Positions 55,574 to 64,000 of a stretch of 64,000 nucleotides of DNA are shown here, one piece after another. The first letter of the stretch is position 1. The number at the start of each line of letters is the position of its first letter. A program made the position numbers and the translations under genes. Location: contig NC_044986.1 in assembly GCF_008728515.1 (NCBI RefSeq), positions 64,159,159-64,223,158 on the forward strand. The letters run 5' to 3'. Below the pieces are notes generated by a model, which ran no database searches, was not told the DNA's origin, and saw nothing but the letters and a program-made list of their open reading frames with translations. The DNA is from Papio anubis. Lineage: Eukaryota; Chordata; Mammalia; Primates; Cercopithecidae.

Positions 55574-56734
55574 AAGACAGAGAAATTTAAAATGTCTAAA
55601 GAAAAAAATGCTTTGGGGATATTCTTAGCTAATATTTTCTTCCTACAAAAAATAATTACTGAGTGCCTACTATATGCAAAATGCTAGTTAAGTGCTATGG
55701 GAGACCCAAAGATTTGTAAGATGTGATATCTGCATTCAGTACCCCAAAATCTAGAAAAGAAAGACATGTCTTTATAACTACAACACAGTATGAGATATGG
55801 ATGATTAAAGTATATATGGTATATATAAACTAGATACTATAAAGACTTATGGTTGGGAAATGGGACCTTAATAAGAATAGCAGCTAATGCTTGTTAAGTG
55901 TTGCTCTGTGCTGGCATCTGATTAGAATAAATTTTAGGAAGTGATATCTGGACATGATGTGAAAAATGAAGAGGATGCAAATTACCACCCCAGAGATTAT
56001 CTATTAATTACAAAGATAAGAACAAATCTTTACAGTGCAGAGCACCATCTTAATCAAGTGATCTAACTAATCATCACCAACACTGGAACAACGAAATATT
56101 ATGTTCTTGGTGATATAAATCAACAGGAAGCATACGAATGATCTATGAAGGAAAAATGGTTTAACCCAAATCCAATCAAGTCTCCTAATCTAAATTCTAG
56201 GTTACAGGAAATACAAGGGATAGAGGAACAAGTTAAATAAATATTACCATGAGGAAACAATCAGACAAATCCTGATTATGAAACTTTTATAAGAAAACTG
56301 GCCAAGAGTCTTCAAAAAGTCAAGGTAGCAGGGATCGAAAAAAAAAAAAAAAAAGGAGCTATTCTAAATTAAAAGAGACTAGAGGAATTCTGGTACTAAA
56401 TATGGCATAATACTTTGTATCAGACTAATCTTCCTGACACTAACAATTATAACTCTAGACAATACATTAAAGAAAACTGCTGTACTTAAAAACACTGAAG
56501 ATCCACCAAAAGTAGGCAGAAACAGGAATGGACACAAGCAGAGGATAGAGCTCAAGCAGAAAGCAGCAGTCTTAACAGACAGAGACTGAAGCTGCCAGCA
56601 CAGCCAGCCAGTGAGGAATAAAAAAATCAAAGAAAGGAATCCAGAAGACGAAGCCCCAAAATCTGTGTGCAAACTCCCCCCACATCCTTGGCTAACTCTA
56701 AACCATGAATGCACAAAGTAAGACCTGCTAAAAG

Positions 56735-56736
<2 letters not shown>
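55574..56736 (-). other. Intron stretch with ancient repeat remnants
   Basis: 55640-55760 ('ctgagtgcctactatatgca') looks like antisense L2. 56270-56420 ('ccaagagtcttcaaaaagtc') resembles the middle of an old repeat whose 3' end may lie at 61440-61720. No exon recognised. Confidence 0.4.
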
Positions 56737-56769
<33 letters not shown>

Positions 56770-56770
56770 A
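56737..56770. repeat. (AAAT)n microsatellite
   Basis: About eight uninterrupted AAAT units between 'taaaagt' and 'actcaaaccc'. Confidence 0.96.
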
Positions 56771-56814
56771 ACTCAAACCCAATAAACCAACAGAAAGTAC
56801 AGCTAAGAGGCTAC

Positions 56815-57126
56815 TCCTTTTTCTTTTTCCTGAGATGAAGTCTCGCCCTGTTGCCCAGGCTGGAATGTAGCGGCATAATCTTGGCTCACTGCAAGCTCCG
56901 TCTCCCAGGTTCATGCCATTCTCCTGCCTCAGCCTCCTGAGTAGCTGGGACTACAGGCGACAGCCACTACGCCCAGTTATTTATTTATTTGTTTTTTTTT
57001 GTATTTTTAGTAGAGATGGGGTTTCACCATGTTAGCCAGGATGGTCTCGATCTCCTGACCTCGTGATCCGCCCACCTCGGCCTCCCAAAGTGCTGGGATT
57101 ACAGGCGTGAGCCACCGCACCTGGCC
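56815..57126 (-). repeat. Alu element, antisense
   Basis: From 'ctttttctttttcctgagat' to 'gagccaccgcacctggcc', with a TTTA/TTTG expansion in the mid A-stretch (56977-57000). 'agaggcta' flanks it. Confidence 0.95.
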
Positions 57127-58531
57127 AGAGAGGCTAGTCTTACAATAAGAGTTCGAAACAAGCATTTCTAGAGGAAAAGGGGCACATTTCATAATAATAA
57201 AAGGATTAATTCACCAAGAAGTCACAACAATCCAAAATAGCAGACCTTGAAAATAAATGAAAGAGAAATCAACAGAACCACCATCATAGTTGGAGATTTT
57301 TAACACTGCTCTCATTAACTGATAGAAAAAAATAGACAAAACCAGAAAAAAATAGACAAAACCAGCAAGTATAGATGATCTGAACAATTTAAACCAACTT
57401 GCACTCACTGTCATAGAACACTTCACCTAACAATTGTACATGAAATGTTCACTAAGATAGACCAAATCCTGGACCATACAGTAAGTCTTCATACATTTAA
57501 AAGAATCCAAAGTATACAACATACGTTCTTTGTCCACAATGCAATTAAACTAAAATCAGTAATAGAAGATTTGGAAAATCCTAGAATACTGGCAATTAAA
57601 CAAAACACTTGTAAATTACTGAAAACTTTTCTTGAACCTGTAAGAGAGCTAAAGCTACAAGATAACTAAGTAGCCTGAATCCAAGGATCAACAAATGCTT
57701 ACAAAAGGTAATAAGGTGCCAGAAATGGCTCATTTGTGGCAGGCAGCAAGAGGAAACTACTATTGTCATACAAGCAGAAGTAATATGCTAAAATTTTAAG
57801 GATCACTTCAAGCTGAGTGTGGGGTAGCTTGATAGTATGAAACCCAGCAGAGTCCCAGGCAACTGGCACTCACAGCCTCTTGCCCATAGACTGCCACTGG
57901 GTGCCCATGAAAACAACTGGAAACAAGGCAGAGGGGGAAAAAAAGGAAACAAGGCAGAAGATCAAGAGCCTCTCTCAATGGTACAAGGAATTAGCTGCCA
58001 TGTGAGAAAGGAACAAAGGCCCGCCACCCTGTCCAGATCCTTCCTTCACACAGAGCAAAAGCCTTCAGCCACTGAGGAAGGGGAAGCAAACCCATGTCTC
58101 GTTGCTGAGGGAGGGAAAAACCTTCAATTCCTGGGAGGAAAGGTGACAAGAACAGTCCTAGGCTCAGAATCTTATATCAGTAGGACCAGAGCTCTGCAAT
58201 TGCTGGGGGAGGGAGCAGAAACTGCCACACAAAAAGATCCAAAGCAGTTTGGTTGCCACAGGGAAAAGGGGAGGGAATTCTGATAAAGTTCCATGCGAGG
58301 TCCACGCACACATAATTTACCTAAAACCAAGGCTATGCTGTAACAACCAAGAACCATTTCTGTTCCCTCTCCTCTACCAATCTTGAAAGGACTGAGTAAC
58401 AAGCAACACCAGTTTACAACTGACAAGAGGAAAGAGTGAGAAGAAAATCCCTCTAAGGAGTAGGCATGCAAAGTGGGGCACAAACATTCACAAAAACCAT
58501 CTGACACTCCACTTCCACCCTAAACACACCG

Positions 58532-58601
58532 TACTACAGGCCTCAAATTCCTCCAGTGTTAGAGGCCTCAAATTCCTCTAGCATTAGAGGCCTGTAGTGT
58601 A
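58532..58601. repeat. 25-bp tandem repeat inside an inverted repeat
   Basis: Units 58538-58562 and 58563-58587 ('aggcctcaaattcctc...') differ at three bases; 'aggcctgtag' begins a third. The outer ends 'tactacaggcctc' and 'gaggcctgtagt' are complementary. Confidence 0.9.
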
Positions 58602-58790
58602 ATGAAGGTATTTATAACAAATTAAAAATTCAATCCCAGCGTAACCTCTGACTAAATAAACTCAAATCCTTACACTAATACCAGATAGGAGAGGTGTACC
58701 AATTTATAAGCTTTAAACCTACTGATTTCAGTTTCTTACTATTTTATAGATAACCCAAAATTATGAGACATAGCAAAAACCAACTGAACA

Positions 58791-59083
58791 GGCTGGGAGT
58801 GGTGGCTCATGCCTGTAATCCCAGCACTCTGGGAGGTGACGGCAGACAGATCACCTGAAGTCAGGAGTTCAAGACCAACCTGGCCAATGTGGCAAAACCC
58901 TGTCTCTACAAAAAATAAAAAAATTAGCTGGCTGTGGTGGCACATGCCTATAATCCCAGCAACCTGGAAGGCTAAAGTACAAGAATCACTTGAACCCAGG
59001 ATGTGGAGGTTGCAGTGAGCTGAGATTGCACCACTGCACTCCAGCCTGTGTGACAGAGCAAGACTCTGTCTCAAAAAAAAAAT
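58791..59083 (+). repeat. Alu element, sense
   Basis: From 'ggctgggagtggtggctcat' to 'ctcaaaaaaaaaatt'. 'aactgaaca' flanks both sides. Confidence 0.95.
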
Positions 59084-60148
59084 TATTAAACTGAACAAAA
59101 CAAAACAAAAAAGTGACTAGAGACAAAGCAATCAACAGAGTCAGATTCAGAGAAGACCCAAATGTTGGAGCTAGGAAACAGGGGCTTTAGGAAATATTTT
59201 TAACTTAAAAGTAAAAACACACAAAAATTTGTGGGATGCTAATAAATCCAGGCATAAAAGAAAGAAAATCTATAGCATTAAATGATCATATTAGAAATAA
59301 AGGTTAAATCAATGATCAAAGTTTCTGCTTTAAGACTCTAGAAAAAAAAAGATCATATTAAGCAAAAATCAAGCAGAAGGAAGGAAATGAAGAGAAATCA
59401 ATGAAAGAGAAAACAGAAAAACACTAGAGAAGAAATTAAAAGCAAATGGGTTATCTGAAAAGATAATAATGAATAAACCTACAGTCAGACTGACCAAGAA
59501 AAAGAGATGACACAAATTACCACTATCAGGAATTAAAGAAGAAACATGATTACATACATATCTTGGTAAAACTGACTCATGAAGAACTAGAAAACCTGAA
59601 ATGTCCTATATTTATTTTTTAAATTTAATAGGAAATTAAAAATTTTCCCAAAAGAAAACTCCAGGGCCAAAATAGTTTCACTGATGAATTATATCAAACA
59701 TTTAATAAAGAAGTAATACCAATCTTAACCAAACTTTTTCAGAAAATAAAGAAGGATCATTTCTTAATTCATTTAATGAAGCCAGAATAAACTTGATACC
59801 AAAAGCTGACAGCAATATGAGAAATAAAAATTACAGATCAATATCCCTCATGAACACAGATATAAAACCCTCAATAAAATATTAACAAATTAAATCCAAT
59901 AATATATATAAAGTATAATATACATATAACACCAAGTAAAGTTGATCCCAAGAATGCAAGGTTGGTTTAATATCCAACTATCAATGAATTTCACAATATT
60001 TCTGAAAAAAAGGAGAAAAAATATCATCTGTTCATCTCAACAGATGGAAACAACACCTGATAAAATTCAACATCCATTTATAATAAACACTCTCAGCAAA
60101 TGAGAAATGGAAGAAAATTTCTTCAAACAGATAAAACCCATCTAACCG

Positions 60149-60174
60149 CCCCCTACCCCCCATCCCCCACCCCC
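60149..60174 (-). other. G-quadruplex motif on the HERC4 sense strand
   Basis: The plus strand has C-runs of 5, 6, 5 and 5 (60149-60153, 60156-60161, 60164-60168, 60170-60174) separated by 2, 2 and 1 bases. The minus strand, which is the HERC4 transcript sense, therefore has four G-runs with very short loops. Confidence 0.93.
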
Positions 60175-60436
60175 TGACATTCAACATTATACTTACTGTT
60201 AAGATACTGAATGCTTTCTTTCTAAGATTAGGAACTAGGCAAGAATGACCACCATAACCACTTATATTCAACATTGTACTGGAATTCTTAGTTAATAAAA
60301 TATGCCAAGAAAATAACATGATTGTATATATTAAAAAAGCCAAATGAATCAATCTGTAAGAGAACTACCAGAACTAAGAATTTATCAAGATCACAGGGTA
60401 AAAGGCCAACACTCAAAACTCAATTTATTTTCTGTA

Positions 60437-60725
60437 GGCCAGGTACAGTGGCTCATGCCTGTAATCCCAGCACTTTGGGAGGCCAAGGCAGGCAGATCAC
60501 CAGAGGTCAGGTGTTTGAGGCCAGCCTGGCCAACATGGTGAAACCCCGTCTCTACTAAAAATGTTAAGAATTAGCTGGGCGTGGTGGTGGGCACCTGTAA
60601 TCCCAGCTACTTGGGAGGCTGAGGCAGGATGATCATTTGAATCCAGGAGGCAGAGGTTGCAGTGGGCCAATATCTCACCATTGCACTCCAGCCCAGGTGA
60701 CAGGAGTGAAGCTCTGTCTCAAAGA
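60437..60725 (+). repeat. Alu in L1, first of two, sense
   Basis: From 'ggccaggtacagtggctcat' to 'ctctgtctcaaagaagaag'. It shares its A-tail junction with the next Alu. Confidence 0.95.
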
Positions 60726-60739
60726 AGAAGAAAAAAAAA

Positions 60740-61040
60740 GGCTGGGCGGTGGCCCACGCTGCTAATCACAGCACTATGGGAGGCTGAGGTGGGCAGATCA
60801 CCTGAGGCTGGGAGTTTGAGACCAGCCTGACCAACATGGAAAAACCCCATCTCTACTAATAATACAAAATTAGCCAGGCATGGTGGTGCATGCCAGTAAT
60901 CCCAGCTACTCGGGAGGCTGAGACCAGAGAATCGCTTGAATCTGGGAGGCGGAGATTGTGGTGAGCCGAGATCACGCCTGCACTCCAGCCTGGGCAAAAA
61001 GAGTGAAACTCTGTCTCAAAAAAAAAAAAAAAAAAAAAAA
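60740..61040 (+). repeat. Alu in L1, second of two, sense
   Basis: From 'ggctgggcggtggcccacgc' to a ~25-base A-tail. The L1 text resumes at 'tctctgtactagcaac', so both Alus share one interruption point. Confidence 0.95.
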
Positions 61041-61310
61041 AGAAGAATTTCTCTGTACTAGCAACAAATAATTGGAAAATAAAATTTTTAAAAATCATTT
61101 ACAATAGCATTAAAAACATAAAACATTTAGGAATATATTTTTGAGAAAGAGAACGAATAAAATTTTTAAAAGAATATGCAAAATCCTTGAAAACTACAAA
61201 GCACTGCTGAGAGAAACTGAAGAGTCATTCACTATGTTCACGAATCAGAAAGGAGTAGCAAGACTCAACAATCACAAAAAACAAAATTTGACTGGACTCT
61301 AGTTATTTAA

Positions 61311-62249
61311 AAAGCAGTAATATAAACAACATTTTTGCTATAAATGAGGAAATCTGAAATATGAATGCACAGATAGATGATATTATAGAATTATAGTTAA
61401 CTTCCTTAAGAGAAATAATGCTACTGCTGTTACACAGAAAAATGCCTATATTCTTAAGAGATGAAATATGAAGTATTAAAGGATGATATCTACATTTTTC
61501 TTTCGAATGATTCATGAAAAAAGAATACACACACAACATATATAAAGCAAATGTGACAGTATGTTAACAACTGCTGAATCTAGAATGGAGGGCACACAGG
61601 TTTTAATTATATTTGTTTTCAATGTTTCTGTAGGTTTGAAGATACTGCAAACAAAAATCAAAAAGGAAAGTGAATGGAAAAGATTTAAAAAAAAAAAAAG
61701 GTTTGAAGGAGAACATTCTGGGCAGAGAACAGCATCAGCTAAGGAAACAAAATCTGCATGTAACTGCCCCCAGCTAAACTGCTAAAGAGAATGAGAGGCA
61801 CGGGGAGCAAAACTGGATTCAACATGCAGTTGGGAAATAAGCTGACCTCAATCCTCTCTAGGTTAGCCAACCTCAGCCAAGGCTCAGGCTAAAACAAGGC
61901 CAATCCTGTAGGAAATAGAATGCGCATCATTGCATGCCAATGAGTTCTGGCATGTTTTGTTACAGAATGTTACTGTGGCAAAAGCTGATACATGGAGAAA
62001 TAAGGTTTTAGATTTAAAAAGTAACAGAATCAGTTGTATTTTATGAATAATATTCTGCTGAGTGAGGTATAGTTAAGAATAAGTAGAGAGGCTGGCAGTA
62101 GGATTAGGAGATTGCTAAAAGATTTAAAGTCTCTAAATAAGAATGCAGAGGTCATGGCAGCTAATGGATATGGAAAACAAGAGAAGAGTCAAAGACAACT
62201 TCCATATTTCAACCCTGGGTAAGAGTAATTTTAAAAATTACCGTACACA
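61311..62249 (-). other. Intron stretch with ancient repeat remnants
   Basis: 61440-61720 ('aaagcaaatgtgacagtatg', 'tttctgtaggtttgaagata') looks like the 3' end of an ancient interspersed repeat. 62040-62220 resembles antisense L2. Family names are uncertain; no exon seen. Confidence 0.4.
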
Positions 62250-62537
62250 GGCTGGGCACAGTGGCTCACGCCTGTGATCCCAGAACTTTGGGAGGCCAAG
62301 GTGGGCGGATCACGAGGTCAAGAGATCGAGGCCATCCTGGCCAATATGGTGAAACCCCGTCTCTACTAAAAACAGAAAAATTAGCTAGGTGCGGTGGTAT
62401 GTGCCTGTAGTCCCAGCTACTCGGGAGGCTGAGGCAGAAGAATCGCTTGAACCCAGGAGGCAGAGGTTGCGGGGAGCCGAGATTGTGCCACTGCACACTA
62501 GCCTGGCGACAGAGAGAGACTCCGTCTCAAAAAAAAA
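62250..62537 (+). repeat. Alu element, sense
   Basis: From 'ggctgggcacagtggctcac' to 'ctccgtctcaaaaaaaaaa'. Flanked by 'taccgtacaca' and 'tactgtacaca'. Confidence 0.96.
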
Positions 62538-62544
62538 ACTACTG

Positions 62545-62570
62545 TACACACACACACACACACACACACA
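62545..62570. repeat. (CA)n microsatellite
   Basis: About 12 CA units that grew from the 'tacaca' target-site copy just after the Alu. Confidence 0.95.
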
Positions 62571-63372
62571 AAGTGAGGAAAACAAGACAAACCTTTCTTA
62601 GTTGAAAGTAATGGCAGGACTGTCAAGTCACTCAAGAGAAACATTTGCCTCAAAGACATAACTGACAGTAATTTTCCTTAAAGGAGACAACTAAAGCTGT
62701 GGGTGAGGGAGAGGTAGAAAGTAAAACAAAAGGAGCCAAATGCAGACCCTACGGAGATGTTGCACTTAAGAGAAGAAAAACCACCAAAGAAACAAATAAA
62801 GTTGATCTAACATTTACAAACTAAACAAAACCAGCTAACTTTCCATTGAAGAATAACAAAAGTAACTATATAATTTGTGAACAATCACATATACATTAAA
62901 ACTAAGCAATATCTGAAAGGGAACAAAATGAATCACTCAGTAACTATATAAATCTAACCAGACAATGCTGGTGTCCAAATAGGTACTCAATAAATATGAG
63001 ACGGATGGATGGACAAATAAAACTTAAGAGATATTGTCTATAGTTCTTACTTCTAATGGCACTTTAAAAGGATTGGTCTATATCTGTTGCATTTTCAGTG
63101 AGATGTATTATGCTTATTGTTAATTTTTAGTAAAAATAATGGTTTATATAATTTTCATGTTTTAATGGTTTATATAATTTTCATGTTTTCCGAACTTTTG
63201 CCCTGAAGTATTCCTAATAGAAAAAGAGAACAAACACATATATAACACCATTACCCTACCTCCTTCCATGGAAGGGGGTAGAGGACTGTCAGGTCTTCAG
63301 TATGCATTATCAAGAAGGGAAGCTAAAATGTTCACTATAATTCAGACTCTACCTTAAAATTCACTCAAATTT
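62571..63372 (-). other. Intron stretch, unclassified
   Basis: AT-rich with a short direct repeat 'aatggtttatataattttca' at 63138 and 63165. No repeat family or exon recognised. Confidence 0.45.
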
Positions 63373-63678
63373 GGCTGGGCGCGGTGGCTCATGCCTGTAA
63401 TCCCAGCACTTTGGGAGCCGAGGTGGGTGGATCATGAGGTCAGGAGTTTGAGACCAGCCTGGCCAAGATGGTGAAACCCCGTCTCTACTAAAAATACAAA
63501 AATTAGCCGGGCATGGTGGCACATGCCTGTAGTCTCAGCTACTTGGGAGGCTGAGGCAGGAGAATCGCTTGAACCCGGGAGGCAGAGGTTACGGTGAGCC
63601 AAGATCATGCCATTGCACTCCAGCCTGGGCGACAAGAGCGAAACTCCGTCTTAAAAAAAAAAAAAAAAAAAAAAAAAT
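63373..63678 (+). repeat. Alu element, sense
   Basis: From 'ggctgggcgcggtggctcat' to a ~25-base A-tail. 'ttcaaattt'-like copies on both sides. Confidence 0.95.
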
Positions 63679-63724
63679 TCAAATTTTATGTTCCAATAAT
63701 AAAATTATAAAAGCTATCATTAAA

Positions 63725-63875
63725 GTAGACTTCACATATATTATCTCATTTAAACAGTCCTATGAAATGTATACTATTATTATGATCGTACAGATGAGTA
63801 TACTAAGGCTTAGCATTTAAGAAAGTAAACAAGGTCACATAAGTAACAGAGCCAGAAATATAAAACATGCCTAAG
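63725..63875 (-). repeat. MIR SINE, antisense
   Basis: Antisense MIR: 'acatatattatctcatttaa', 'acagtcctatgaaatgtata', 'cagatgagtatactaaggct' and 'ggtcacataagtaacagagc'. Confidence 0.82.
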
Positions 63876-63888
63876 ACGCTTGCATTCT

Positions 63889-64000
63889 TTTTTTTTTTTT
63901 TTTTGACAGAGTCTTGCTCTGTCGCCACCTCCCAGGTTCAAGCAAGTCTCCTGCCTCCTAAGTAGCTGGGATTACAGGTGCCCATCACCATGCCCAGCTA
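63889..64000 (-). repeat. Alu, antisense, cut by the window end
   Basis: A T-tract with 'gacagagtcttgctctgtcg' then a direct jump to 'ccacctcccaggttcaagca', a deletion of about 45 bp; it runs to the window end. Confidence 0.9.

Larger units (their letters stand above)
57187..61310 (+). mobile_element. Old L1 mosaic, sense
   Basis: 57187-57670 is ORF2 endonuclease-like ('accatcatagttggagattt', 'aaatcctggaccatacagta'). 57670-59450 resembles an old L1 5' region and ORF1 start ('aagcagtttggttgccacag', 'aaatgttggagctaggaaac'). 59460-60430 and 61041-61310 are ORF2 reverse-transcriptase text ('accaagaaaaagagatgaca', 'ttgatcccaagaatgcaagg', 'ctgtactagcaacaaataat'). The order shows at least two elements. 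All frames are broken, including a 148-codon frame at 57837-58283. Confidence 0.7.
7826..64000 (-). other. HERC4: HERC4 gene, 3' part (exons encoding the HECT half)
   Basis: HERC4 is a cytoplasmic E3 ubiquitin ligase of the small-HERC family, with N-terminal RCC1-like repeats and a C-terminal HECT domain. The eleven minus-strand exons found here join in frame into 455 codons, about residues 603-1057 of a 1057-residue protein: a helical linker and the complete HECT domain. Every junction has GT-AG borders and phases match. The promoter, RCC1 exons and start codon lie beyond position 64000. The exons cover about 1.4 kb of 56 kb; the rest is intron filled with transposable elements. The largest intron is 27253-42921 (15.7 kb). 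Confidence 0.97.

Noticed and set aside
57837..58283. 148-codon open frame, one of the longest outside the SIRT1 exons
   Set aside because: It lies in text resembling an old L1 5' region, has no recognisable domain, no splice or promoter context, and sits in a HERC4 intron on the opposite strand.
55220..64000. Search for further HERC4 exons upstream of 55100
   Set aside because: No stretch with paired splice signals and HERC4-like coding text was found; the next exon is presumed beyond the window.
1..64000. CRISPR arrays, operons, ribosome binding sites, insertion sequences of bacterial type
   Set aside because: The window is primate nuclear DNA; direct repeats seen are SINE, LINE or microsatellite.

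Overview
The window is primate nuclear DNA. It is packed with Alu elements and also carries L1, L2, MIR, Tigger-type and hAT-type repeats. Two protein-coding genes are recognisable, the convergent pair SIRT1 (+) and HERC4 (-), which are neighbours on human chromosome 10q21.3. One young AluY (20206-20514) carries the 'caagcctg...' start and 'gagatctggccactg' variants that I associate with Old World monkey AluYR-type elements. The SIRT1 C-terminus differs from the human protein as I remember it at about eleven positions. A non-human catarrhine, probably a cercopithecoid, is the best guess; the exact species cannot be read from this.

Region by region. 1-5950 is the 3' end of SIRT1: exon 8 (66-623), intron 8, the last coding exon (3848-4176) and a ~1.8-kb 3' UTR that keeps the known miR-34a site. 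5951-7825 is the short tail-to-tail intergenic gap. From 7826 to the window end everything belongs to HERC4 on the minus strand: a 3' UTR, then eleven coding exons at 8841-9049, 10990-11092, 18400-18583, 22307-22389, 25723-25789, 27086-27252, 42922-43065, 43288-43455, 45104-45202, 47303-47326 and 55100-55219. All have GT-AG borders and join in one open frame of 455 codons ending at the stop. They encode the segment before the HECT domain plus the whole HECT ubiquitin-ligase domain with its catalytic cysteine (codon 8940-8942). The 24-nt exon at 47303-47326 is a frame-neutral microexon. 55220-64000 is further intron; the upstream exons, RCC1 repeats and promoter lie outside.

The introns are repeat archives. 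They include a mostly full-length but dead L1 (29620-36240, antisense to HERC4) riddled with later Alus, a full-length RPS3A processed pseudogene inside an LTR, an L2 with an internal 174-bp duplication, nested DNA transposons, and a second large L1 mosaic (57187-61310) holding a strong G-quadruplex motif. One ~500-bp stretch (36787-37290) looks like poorly polished sequence over an inverted Alu pair.

The two genes share no pathway by virtue of position: SIRT1 is an NAD-dependent deacetylase and HERC4 a HECT E3 ligase. I found no novel gene system, CRISPR array, operon or functional RNA gene. The notable items are splicing, regulatory and repeat-structure observations.
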